Source of the DNA: Littorina saxatilis
Taxonomy: Eukaryota > Mollusca > Gastropoda > Littorinimorpha > Littorinidae
Assembly: GCF_037325665.1 (NCBI RefSeq)
Contig: NC_090251.1
Span: 17,227,456-17,291,455, forward strand
Length of the DNA: 64,000 nt
Direction of reading: 5' to 3'
Shown: in pieces, positions 45,749 to 55,840 of the stretch
How the letters are laid out: every line of letters starts with the position of its first letter
Numbering within the stretch: the stretch's first letter is position 1
Position numbers and translations under genes: made by a program
Notes under the pieces: model-generated
Seen by the model: the letters and a program-made list of their open reading frames with translations, nothing else
Databases searched by the model: none
What the model was told of the DNA's origin: nothing

Positions 45749-48329
45749 TCACGACTTTCCGACCTTGACATTGTAGTGGGGGTCAAGTGGGCGTCGGCAT
45801 CATTGTCCAATCAGAAATTTTGATGCGCTTCCGCTTCCTGTCCCGCCCAGTCTGCGCAAAAGAAATGGCGCAAAACTGTTTGCGCGGAAAAAGGTGATGA
45901 AAAAAAGAACACAACCTGGTTTGATAACCAAATGATTGCGATCTTGCATTCTAGCATCATTTAATGTGGAACAACGACACATCTGATAAACAAATAGCCA
46001 GTTTGTTACCAACATGAGAAACTAGGGTTTAGAATCGAAGCGGTAAACCCGGACGCTGTTTGTACACGTAAATCCGGAGAAGCTATCGAAGTAGGTGACA
46101 TGTCGTTTCACTCCGAGTGTGCCAGCACCGGCCCTCTACCCGCCAAACCCCCACTAGGCAGGGAAAGTGGTTCGACCTTGCATGAATGCAGGGCAAGTTC
46201 GAGTTTGCTAGCTAAAATTGCTGCTAGTGCTTGCCTTGTCTAGATCTGGAACTTTTTCAATTGGATTTTTTTCTCTCTATTATACTGGAATAAGTGGGTG
46301 CTTTTCTAGATCTAAGCATCGACCGAATTAGATAATGATGTTCCTTGCATTGCATTCTCCTAAATCTGTTATTCTAACCAGTTTGTTTAAGAATATAATT
46401 GTTCGTTTTTTGTTGATAAGCTTACAAGATTTTTTCTTTTTTAAGTAAGTGGTTTCACACGTACAACATGAGACCCACATGCACTAGACAATGGAAGTTG
46501 AGGTCCTCGTTCAATACCACAAATGCCAGTATTATACTTCAGACTCCTTTTGGAGGAATGTGTGGGGTTTGGGTGTTGAACTTGAAGTGGCAGATTGTTT
46601 GCACAGGTATGAATGTTCGTACGTTCGTACGTGCACGCATGTATGCAGGCATTTGTTTGTCAAGCAGGAACATGCAACATTTTGTTGACCGTATGTGAGT
46701 GCGTGTGTAATAAAACCAACGACAAACAATACAAAAAGCTCCAGCTCTGCTTCTTCACCAGTCACAGACGCATTGCGTTGTTCAGCTTTCCAGAAATATA
46801 TTAACTCAGTCAGAACCGGCTTCATGAATATTTTATTTCAGGAAAAAGTCAATCGAATCTACACAAAAAAAGGTTATTGCGTTGTTCTGTCTTTGAGACT
46901 GTACCACGTAATATTGAGCTTCTAGAAGAAACATGTCTGTGGCATAGTTTGACCCAACAGATAGAGAAGTCAACAGAGGTATTCTGCCGTCAGCAGCTTT
47001 ATTGCTGTTTTGAATTTGATCTTGCATAATTTTATTACATAATTTTGCAACACACAAAGAAATCGTAATTGAATATTTTACGCAAAATTAAATAATTCGC
47101 AAACATGTTTGTATGAACAAATATTATTTTAAGAAAATATGAGTGTGAGGATGGACGTATTTTGAGTGAAGTAGCAGACATTCTTTTTAAGTTCTTTAGC
47201 TACATGCACACGTTCTGTTAATTACGTTCTTAGCAGGGAGATCCAGATTAATAATACTGCTGTGACAGGTTGTGGTTTCCATACACACTTTGAATACAGG
47301 AAAACAAAAACAAAAACACAGTTAAAAAAAATGTGCACATAGGATTAAATCATTAAAGTGTACAGAATAAAAGCAACATATGTACAAAAACAAATCTCGT
47401 GGTTCTCTTGTCAAACCCACTGTAGTAAGCACAGAATAGGAGAGAAGATTTTGGAGAAGGTGGCTTTACCTACTGAAGTAAATGATCAAGAGGATTCTAA
47501 GCATCCAGTGCTAAAGCTCTCAAATCACAAGACATACACACTTGTTGTGGCTATCCGAACTGTTGATTTAAAAAAAACCATACCTACAAATTGAAAACAT
47601 CTATTACAAAATTATATATATTGTATGGATCTGTCTTTGTAAAATATACTGTACAGAAAATTTTAAATAATCTGCACAAATCTCGTGGTTCTCTTGTCAA
47701 GTAGTAGGCACAGAAAAAAAACCAAAAAACCCTGTGTTTTGTCTTGTAAATTATACTTTACTAAATGTGTACAGTATTCTAAGAAAAAAAATTCTTCCTT
47801 TTTATCATATCAATTGCCTCCCTTGAATTTTATTTGTAAAATAATTCTGAGAAAAAAAGCTTTCTACTTAAAAGCAGTGCAATCAAGAAAATGGGTACAA
47901 CCTGTGTGTATACCTTTATTCCTTATTCTTTTTATTTAATTGAGGATGTCACAACGCAGTTTTACTGATTTAAAAAAAAATTCGCTTCAAATTATCTCCC
48001 TTGAACAAACACTTCTTTTTACAATTAAATTTTGTTTACACGAAGAGGTAGTTTTAAGGGTATATATACAAAAAAACAATATTGCAACCTTAGATGTATT
48101 TACATTTGGACTAATTCCATTAAAAAAAAATTCAAACTATAAATGATAAATCAAAATAAAACAGATTTTGGGGCTGTACACAAGCTAATAGGATTAAACA
48201 CGAAAGTCGTACCCAAGAATCGTCAAATACTTTTGCTAACAGCTATACTTAAACATAAGAAAATATGATCTGCATCTCTTGTTATGAAGATGATGGCACT
48301 GGTCCACCGAAGTGCATGCCATATATGCT

Positions 48330-48377
48330 TTACTGTGCGCTCTCCCTCTCAATGGTCTTTCTCTGGCTGACTCGATT
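48330..48377 (-). other. Candidate terminal coding exon in the 7.1-kb element
   Basis: On the minus strand a CTCCTCAG acceptor is followed by NRVSQRKTIERESAQ and a TAA stop at 48330-48332. The other exon-like blocks on this strand are 49302-49348, 51000-51056, 51603-51644 and one ending at 51933, all with good AG and GT signals. I could not connect their frames, so the gene model is uncertain. Confidence 0.3.
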
Positions 48378-48636
48378 CTGAGGAGATAAAAGAAAACACA
48401 TTCAGTACAAGCTGTAAAAAATAACAACAAAACTAGTATTACTTAAAGTAGCTGCTGGTTTCTGAGTATTTGATTGAAGGCCCAATCCGACTTGTAAGAA
48501 GTTTGCCCGACTGTCGCAGATTTGGTCAGGTATGGAGTAAAATCATGCCTCAATTTGGTAACATACAAACTGCAATATTCTAAGGCTGTGAGTGTGAGAA
48601 TACATCGGTGCCACTTTTTAAAAACTTTCTTTTTGT

Positions 48637-48852
48637 GTGTGCGCATGTTTTAGTGCCAAAAATGAAGAGGCCGAGTGCTCTCTCTGCAAAACTTGTGTGA
48701 AGCTTCAGAGCTCTATCAATGGTTTGAAAGAAAGAACATACTTTTCCATTTTTGACGTTCTTGTTCCCTTCCCTGTGAAATTTACTGTCCGTAGGTTACC
48801 GGATTTTGTTAATGTCCGTGAAAACCTCAACTATTCATTGCTGAGTGCCTAG
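48637..48852 (+). other. Plus-strand frame with CSLCKTC motif in the 7.1-kb element
   Basis: A 71-codon frame, preceded by a GTTTTAG acceptor-like site, reads AECSLCKTCVKLQSSINGLK, then ERTYFSIFDVLVPFPVKF and LPDFVNV. The Cys pair, helical stretch and KF..LPDF spacing recall the linker before the catalytic domain of some THAP-type transposases. That is a pattern impression, not a proven match. Confidence 0.25.
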
Positions 48853-49087
48853 TGATAGCTATCCCCCCCAACGACCTAGCACTGCTGAATCCTGATTCTT
48901 CCCATTGTTTGATTCTGTAATGAAATTGTGTAGTTGGTAGTTATGTGAGCTTCTTCTTGGAGGGGTGGGGGTGGGGGGGGGGGTGCTGGTTGGTTGGGTT
49001 TTTGGGGGTTATTAAACCATCAGATTAAAAAGTAAGACTTCATTGTAATGTGCAGATATTTGTTCAGGTGCCCACCATTTTCTATGT

Positions 49088-49228
49088 GAAAACATGTTGC
49101 TAACTAACATGAACCCAACCATAAAACGTGATGTAGGTGAGTAGCCCATCTAGTTCGTTTTTCTAGATGGGCTACTCACCTACATCACGTTTCATGGTTG
49201 GGTTCATGTTAGTTAGCAACATGTTTTC
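49088..49228. repeat. 66-bp near-perfect hairpin
   Basis: Left arm 49088-49153 and right arm 49163-49228 are complementary over 66 bp with one mismatch, around a 9-base loop TTCGTTTTT. Such a recent inverted duplication can arise from replication fold-back, or be an assembly or library artefact. Confidence 0.9.
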
Positions 49229-50999
49229 AAATTCTCATCAGGTAATCACGGCTGACACTAAACACAGAACAGGTGGGAGAGACATAATTCAATTTACTCA
49301 CCTTCCTTGCATTGTGAGACTGGCCATATGAATCTGCTGAAGTAGTTCCTGCACATATTTAATCAAATATTCATCTTAATAACGTGTTAATATCGCTTGT
49401 TCTAGCAAATCAGACTTGACAGTTTTCTGATGGCTTGCACAATTTAAGAGCTTGCCTGTCCCCAATCATTACAATAAGAAACAACATCTAGTATGCAAGT
49501 ATTTTCAGGGTATGAAGGTTTTAATATAATGTCGGTTCTTCTGGGGGCATGGAGAAACACCTTACACAAAGTAGAACATACACAACAAATTTCAAACAAT
49601 TGAGGTCACACCATAGTTTTACTCACAAACAAACAACAGCAATACAATAAACAGTCTGCAAACGCCTACATGTTGTCTACACTAGGTATAAAGAAACAAA
49701 GAAGCACATGAAGACGGGCTTTGTCAAGTAGACCATTATAGCGAATGAGCAACAGCTGATGATCCAGACCACCAAATTGACATGATTTCCCCTTATTCAG
49801 TTTGTGATTGTAGTCATATTGACGATGCATGACTTCAATTTTTCAAAGTAAGTCTCTTGGTGCGTTTACGGATACATTCATTGTCACAATTACGACATGC
49901 TAATGTCTAACCTGGGTAAACTTCAATTCATGACTTTTTTCAAACTGGCATAGAAATTATGAGCATACCAGAATTATTTTCCTGTTAGACTGTCTTCTTC
50001 TTTTTCTTCTTCTGCGTTTGATATTCAATTCATGGCTGTCATATCGTCAGGTCAGTGGCTGCCATGAAGTCTGCAAATTAGATGATATTGTAAAGAAAGT
50101 ACATGTAAGTAACATCTCATGATATTCTAACTTCAATTACATCACCTGTCTCACAGTCTGCCTCTTTAAAAATTAATGAATAATTTCAGTAACATAATTT
50201 TTGGGTAAAAAATAAAAAGGTATGAGAAATAATCCTCACTTTTTTTGTAATAACCCTCACCACCAATTGTTTTATTTCATTTCCATTTTAACAGATTTAG
50301 CACCTCTCCGAAAGCCAGAAATACACTTTAAATCCCACGCCCCCCCCCCCCCCCTCGGCCCCCCCTACATAAACTAATTAAATAACTAATTAAGGAAAAA
50401 AAATCCTTACATCATAAAAAGTCAGAACCACCAAAACCACCCCCCCCCCCCCCACCCATCCAATAAAACCTGAATACAAAAACACTTCAAAATAAAAAAT
50501 GAAAACATTTAATTCCACTTACAAAATATAAAAGTTGTTATGCTTTATTTTCATTATCTGTTTACAAACACATAAATTGCTGTGCAAATCTTTTTAAAAA
50601 CATCAATGCCTGAGACACCAGTAACCTGTTTATATTGTTGACCTTGTAGCTTTTCAGTTTAAGAGGCTGTTCTGGAATCTGCACTAAAGTCAAACATAAC
50701 CATGAATACCGTGGGAAAAATATTACATCACCAAGACCGAAAAAATAACACCAACCGACACTCCTCACCCTTATTTTACCCACTATGCCAACCCAAAGAC
50801 TGGAAAATAATAATCAAATACAGAATGAACAAAAATGCTTGATTTCATTTCTTCAATGATAAGTTGAAAATCTTCATTCTTCATAATAATGTTATTGGCA
50901 TAATGTGTAATTGCCACAATTTACAGAGTTTAACTAAAAAAAATGATGCGATAAAAATCAAAGTGAAAACATTTGTTTTTATACTGATACCTTATTTAC
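49229..50999. other. Interior of the 7.1-kb element without clear genes
   Basis: One short exon-like block (49302-49348, minus) is noted under 48330-48377. Otherwise it holds AT-rich DNA, a TTC/TTT patch at 49990-50012 and C-runs at 50339-50354 and 50440-50453. Confidence 0.5.
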
Positions 51000-51932
51000 C
51001 TTGTGGCTTGTGTGCCTCAGGTTTAGGAGCGGCTCAAACGTCCTCTGCTCCTCAGTCTGCAAGAAATTAAGCGATGGCCTGAAGGAGAATAGAAAAAGAT
51101 CCTTTGTCAGCACCCTGTGTATGTGTGTGGGTGGGTGTGTTAGATAAATAGCCGGGGGGGGGGGGGAGGTGCAATAGCTACCACGCCTAATGCAGTCTGC
51201 AAAACAAGTGCAACACTTCTACAGAGCTTTTATGATACAAAGCTTCAAATAAGAAACACATTACAATCAAATGAAAGCTGAGCCTGTCATTGCAAAATAA
51301 GGAATATACAACAATCCAGTGGCATGTAAAATATTGTTCCTTCAGAAAGATGGCTCTGACAGCAGAAACAATTTAACTTGAAGTTTGAGTCCAAAATTAT
51401 TTCTCTACATTAGTGAACGTACTTGCAGTAATACCCCTCACACATGAACTATTCACAGACTGAATAACAGTGTGTTCCCAATGTTGCTTCCGTGTATCGG
51501 TTAGATCCATCTCGGTTAGATCCATCTGCAGAGTACGGATTGTCATCCGTTTAATATTAAAAAGGAAAAACAATCAGAACTTGTCATCAGTGATCAACCT
51601 ACCTTGCAAGAGTGGGGTGAAACACTCATTTCCTGCCAACATGTCTGCAAAAAAAGAGGAAACAATACCAATGGAAGCTTAAAATGGTTCTTTTGTTCAA
51701 TATGTGTACACGTGCTTCATTTCTGGGGTGAAAGTGTAAAATATATTGATGGATTGATAGAACAATATTGCCTCAAGTTCACCGCACCAAAAAATACTTA
51801 TCAATCAACATTGTCATCACTCGATCAGCTATTCCATCTCTTTCATAAGTGTGTGTGTGATGGTGTGAGCGTGTGTGTGTTTGTGTACGTGTGTGTGTGT
51901 TTGTGAACAAGCGTTGAAAAACGTATGTTTAC

Positions 51933-52126
51933 CTTGCTCTAGATCTACCGACTTTCGTAGGCGGAGACTTCTCTGCCGTGACAGCGGCTTCGTTTCCCTG
52001 GCAGAATTCAACATCTTGTACAGATCTGCCGGTCATTTTCATTTCCTCCGCTTCTAGAGTCACTTGATCCACAGGTTTAACGAACATTGAATGTTCTTTT
52101 AGTTCTTGTGACGGAAGTAAAATCAA
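51933..52126 (-). other. Candidate exon with acidic/basic frame in the 7.1-kb element
   Basis: The frame MFVKPVDQVTLEAEEMKMTG continues through VEFCQGNEAAVTAEKSPPTK to SRAR and ends at a GTAAAC donor next to 51933. It follows the THAP-like region on the same strand and could be the next part of the same protein. Joining it to the block at 51603-51644 gives a stop, so either that block is not the next exon or the gene is decayed. Confidence 0.3.
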
Positions 52127-52129
52127 GGA

Positions 52130-52440
52130 ATTAAGTGGGCATTCCTGGGCCCTCTGCTGGCTTCATGTCCACAAAGTAAATCGCACAAACTTGCAGGGTT
52201 TGGGGGGTAGTTTATTACTTTGAAGAAGAACAGCTAGTCGTCGCTGCCCGTTCAGCATTCTTCGCGCGACTTTTGTTTTGCAGAGGAAGGCATATGCAGT
52301 TTTTTTTCCTGATGAATGTTGCCAGGGTGCACAAACTGAGAAAGCATTCCCGATTTTCCACAATTTTCTACTTCTTTACAGTCTTTTGCACAACATGATT
52401 TATAACTGCCGGTGTACGTCTAATTCATGATGCCAACCAG
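52130..52440 (-). pseudogene. THAP-like zinc-finger remnant
   Basis: On the minus strand KSCCAKDCKEVENCGKSG (near 52400) resembles the first Cys pair of THAP domains. RRMLNGQRRLAVLLQSNKLP follows, and then, in another frame, VCAIYFVDMKPAEGPGMPT, close to the family pattern C-x2-HFVD.KPT with His replaced by Tyr. Frame changes and the lost His show decay. It lies about 400-700 bp from the right end of the 7.1-kb element, where a transposase N-terminus is expected. Confidence 0.5.
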
Positions 52441-52850
52441 CTGGGTCAAAAGTTACGTTCGAGAAAATACTCGTTGAACTAAGTTCCAAACGAATGTCAA
52501 GGCCAGTTCTTGACTGGTTTTGAACTGAAGTTGGGCTCCAAATGAAAATAAACACTTCCTCCAGCTGCGCGACCCATTGATAACAACAGTTGGAACTGGT
52601 AGGAAGATGAACAGGTCTTGCGAACTGGCTACACACTGTTACGGTTCAAGTTTAAGTTCAAAGTAAACACTCAACTGAGGTTGCAGGTAATGGCGGACTT
52701 GACTTCCTTCATAACCAAATATCACTCTTCTGACAAAAAAAACGCAAATGCTATGTTAAACCGGAAAATACGTAAACCGGAAAAGGAAGCGCATCAAAAC
52801 CAAAATGGCAACCCCCATGAAATTCGAAAGGTCACGGAAACAAGTCGTGA

Positions 52851-53892
52851 ATAGGGCTGGCCACAGCACCGAGACTGTTTTGCTTCGTGTTGTGAATGAC
52901 ATTCTTTCTGCTCTGGATAATGATGACCTATCAGTTCTGCTTCTCTTGGATAACTCAGCTGCGTTCGATACGATCGATCACTCTGTTTTGCTCTCTCGTC
53001 TCGAATCTGTTTTTGGCGTTCACTCTACCGCTCTTCACTGGTTTAGTTCATATCTACAGGGCCGTAGTCAGTATGTGTCTGTCAATAATCTCTCATCTCC
53101 TCCATCTCCTCTCTGTTTCGGCGTTCCCCAGGGATCAGTTCTAGGCCCAGTTTTATTTGTACTATACAGCACTCCTCTCTCTGCCGTCATCAAGCAACAC
53201 GCAGTCAATCACTACCTCTTTGCAGACGACACACAACTCCAACAAGCATGCAAGCCTACAGAAATCCAAGCGCTGACGCACACTCTCCAAAACTGCACTT
53301 CAGATATTAAATCATGAATGACAAACAATATGCTCAAGTTAAATGATGACAAGACTGAATTCCTTCTTTTCTCTGGAGCTTCCTCTTCGACCACTTCCCT
53401 TCCAGCCTCCATCACAGTAGGTTCTAGTGACATTTCTTTCTCTGATAGTGCTAGGAGTCTTGGGTTCATCATGGACTCCCACCTCTCAATAAAACAACAC
53501 ATCAAAAAAGTCTGTCAGACATGTTACTTTGAGATCAGAAGAATAGGTTCCACAAGAAAATTTCTCACTGTTGATGCCACTAAAACTCTCGTTACATCCT
53601 TCATTCTGTCTAGATTAGATTACTGTAACTCCATTCTCATAGGCTGCCCTGACTCCACTCTCCAACCCTTGCAAAAAGTACAACACTCTGCTGCACGTCT
53701 CATTTTCAGAGCACAGCATCGACAACCTCTCATGAAAGAACTTCACTGGCTTCCTGTGTCTGAACGTATTAAGTATAAAGCTGCCTGCTTCTGCTACAAT
53801 ATCATCTCTAAATCGGCACCTGCCTATCTTTCTGAACTGGTCTCTCTCTACACTCCCTCTCGCACCCTTCGTTCTTCTGATGTTGCTCGACT
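52851..53892 (+). pseudogene. LINE E reverse transcriptase, piece 2
   Basis: It carries RAGHSTETVLLRVVNDIL, LLLDNSAAFDTIDHSVLL (family LDLSAAFDT), [27 protein letters not shown] (catalytic Asp pair), then LKLNDDKTEFLLFSGASS and KELHWLPVSERIKYK. A TGA at 53315-53317 replaces the usual Trp before MTNNMLKLNDDKTE, a simple TGG to TGA change. The frame ends at the SINE insertion after LRSSDVA. Confidence 0.88.
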
Positions 53893-54204
53893 AGTAAATT
53901 TCAAGGGGCTTATTGTCCGTCAGGTCTTAATTGCCTATATTGGACATGAATTGGTTTATACGATTCGAGTTTTTACGCCCTCACGGCTTTTGATGTATGC
54001 GTGTTTAGGTGGTATCAGCCATCTGCACTTATGGTAGAATGACCAAGATCTTTAACGTGCCATTGTGGTGACACGGGGGTGGGAGATGGATACCGTCTCT
54101 GGGTCTGCACATAAAGTTGACCCGTGTCCGTCCCGGCCCGGATTCGAACCAGCGACCTTTCGATCACAAGTCCAGTGCTCTACCACCTGAGCTACCCGGG
54201 CCCC
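53893..54204 (-). mobile_element. tRNA-derived SINE (family 1) inserted in LINE E
   Basis: The minus strand reads as the SINE at 23194-23510, with B box GGTTCGAATCC-like bases near 54150 and the tail CCGTCAGGTCTTAATTGCC reversed at the left. The 11-bp duplication GTTGCTCGACT flanks it (53882-53892 and 54205-54215), and the LINE frame resumes VARLPRQGRFKRKAHGFRTF on the far side. The SINE is therefore younger than LINE E. Confidence 0.9.
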
Positions 54205-54215
54205 GTTGCTCGACT

Positions 54216-54500
54216 TCCCCGTCAAGGTCGCTTTAAACGCAAGGCTCATGGCTTCCGCACGTTTTCGTATTATGGCCCTCAGTTATGGAATTCACTCCCC
54301 TTTCAATTACGTCACTCTCCATCCATTTCATCTTTTAAGTCCAATTTGAAAACTCACTTGTTCCAACAACATTACGGATAGTTCCTTAGCATAGAGTCTG
54401 GGGATGTGAGATGTGCATAATGTGTTGTTTGAATCTGACAGTGATTGTATGAATTGTGTATACATGTATTGTTGTCACGCGCTTTGAACTTCTGATAAAG
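54216..54500 (+). pseudogene. LINE E reverse transcriptase, C-terminal piece and 3' end
   Basis: RFKRKAHGFRTFSYYGPQLW, NSLPFQLRHSPSISSFKSNL and KTHLFQQHYG then stop, the conserved C-terminus of L2/CR1-type RTs. The 3' UTR (GTATTGTTGTCACGCGCTTTG to AAATGCCAGTTATTATT) ends near 54527 with a short ATT repeat. No break is seen in this part. Confidence 0.85.
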
Positions 54501-54781
54501 CGCTTTATAAATGCCAGTTATTATTTAAAGTGTGTCTAAACCCTGCAAGTACAAGTTTGAGTGTGTGTAGAGGGGTTCCAGTTACGACATTTTTCTGCAC
54601 TTTAACCGCTCTGCGCTCAGCCGTTCGCCAACTGGCATGCGTGCTAAATTTGCTCATCCGGACTTTGCCGAGAAAACCCGGGAACTCCCGACGCGCCAGC
54701 CAAGTGCCTGTGAGAGCACAATGGACGACAGTCAGTCGTGGCGCACAAAACGTGGTGAACCACAATCGTGTTGTACCATAT

Positions 54782-54879
54782 ATGTTTGAACCTCGGGCAC
54801 GAGAAAATGAAAGGAACGTGGAGGAAAATCATCTTTCTGACAACAGCAGCATGATTAATCGCCTTGGGAACACAGACTG
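54782..54879 (+). CDS. Probable first coding exon of a P2RX7_C-domain protein
   Basis: The ATG at 54782 opens MFEPRARENERNVEENHLSD and continues SSMINRLGNTDW, and a consensus donor (CTG|GTGAGT) follows at 54880. Invertebrate proteins with the P2X7 C-terminal domain typically start with an acidic FEP-containing leader and read R(L/M)GNT(D/E)WC at the domain start, so the match is at the right place and phase (the Trp codon is split by the intron). The Cys-rich continuation was not found in the window. An upstream frame stays open to 54530, so a longer leader is possible. Confidence 0.5.
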
Positions 54880-55545
54880 GTGAGTAACGAAGTCACGTTT
54901 TATTTTGGGTACACAACAGATAAAGTTGGATGAAACTTAGTCTCAATCAAAAGGTACTTTACAAAACAGGGAAGGAAGTCGCGTCATGAATAATTAATTT
55001 CCAATCAAATGGCCCCTTGCAGACAGCGTTCGTTCGTGTCACAGGCGACTTCCGGCTAGTTTATGACGGTGACCCGTGGAGAGGGAAAGCTTTACATTGT
55101 GGCTGACGAAGTTACTCGACTTTATTTTTGTATGACTAGGTAAGAGGCTTCATTTGTGGAAGAAGTGTCATATACTTACGTTGATTTTCTTCACTTGGCT
55201 TAGCTGTTCTCATTCTAACCCCGTTACGGGTAGGCAACGCGTGTTAAATTCATAGCTAATACAGTAATAGAATCCAGTGGCATTCTTGACTTATTTCTGA
55301 TACAAGTCCATGTAAGCAAGCCAAAGAACATTTGTCGTGAAATTGATTGACGGAATGAGCTTCAAACTTAAGCATAATTAATTAATGTTCTTCAATCGAC
55401 GAAAATGGCGGACGTCAGTTACGCGAAAGAGTTGTCCCCCTTGTCCGTTAATTCCTTCTTTGACCCATGTAAACAAAATGCATTCGTATAGTTCATCGGA
55501 GTTCATTCCGTAACTTCAAAGGGATCTAAAATGACTTGTTATGAT
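54880..55545. other. Probable intron sequence without other features
   Basis: It follows the GTGAGT donor of the candidate exon. No domain, repeat or exon is recognised. Confidence 0.5.
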
Positions 55546-55549
55546 TACA

Positions 55550-55798
55550 AGTGCAGGTTCCACAAATCTGGAACCGCCTGCCTGTAGAAACTGCCACAGC
55601 GCCATCCCTGGCATCCTTTCAGGCCAGGCTGGCAACTCTCCACTGACCCATCATCCCCCCCCTACCCCCAACCTCCCCCCCCCCTGAACTTCACCCCTGA
55701 CCAAGCAATAGACCGGAACCACCATCACCCAAGTGTAGCAGATCCATCACCATGCTGATGTTGGCTACCTATCACTAAGAAGAAGAAGAAGAAGAAGA
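55550..55798 (+). mobile_element. LINE G 3' end with (GAA)n tail
   Basis: The frame QVPQIWNRLPVETATAPSLA, then SFQARLATLH and stop, is the conserved W-N-x-LP C-terminus of Jockey/CR1-type RTs. About 130 bp of 3' UTR and an (AAG)n tail (55780-55798) follow. Only the last 250 bp of the LINE are present. Confidence 0.75.
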
Positions 55799-55840
55799 TA
55801 CTTAAATGCCTCTGAATTATGAGCTATGAATTTAACACGG

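Larger units (their letters stand above)
45749..52850. mobile_element. 7.1-kb THAP-type DNA element with inverted ends, inserted in LINE E
   Basis: TATTCACGACTT at 45746-45757 is the reverse complement of AAGTCGTGAATA at 52842-52853. Further in, TTTTGATGCGCTTCC at 45818-45832 is mirrored at 52785-52799, so the inverted ends are at least 50-85 bp long with indels. LINE codons TAT and AGG meet at the join, so the target duplication is 2 bp (AT or TA). A THAP-like zinc finger lies inside the right end on the minus strand. Tc1/mariner (TA) lacks THAP. ISL2EU, which is reported with 2-bp duplications and THAP transposases, is the nearest fit I can name. The catalytic domain was not identified. Confidence 0.68.
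45620..54500 (+). mobile_element. LINE E (L2/CR1-type), split by a 7.1-kb element and by a SINE
   Basis: Three pieces make one LINE: 45620-45748, 52851-53892 and 54205-54500. Piece 1 ends LQSAY and piece 2 begins RAGHSTETVLLRV, which is the usual QSAYRxGHSTET stretch of L2/CR1 RTs. Piece 3 resumes after the SINE and ends the ORF at LFQQHYG. The 3' end GCGCTTTATAAATGCCAGTT with an ATTATT start is typical of L2/CR1-type tails. The element is 5'-truncated after a TG microsatellite. Confidence 0.88.

Noticed and set aside
51478-51526. Coding exon on the minus strand beginning ATGGATCTAACCGAG
   Set aside because: It has an acceptor-like CTGCAG, but the phrase is a short internal duplication with no clear donor or domain.
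48330-52126. Confident multi-exon host gene on the minus strand
   Set aside because: Splice sites look good, but the frames of consecutive exon-like blocks do not join, and the whole lies inside a THAP-type transposon.
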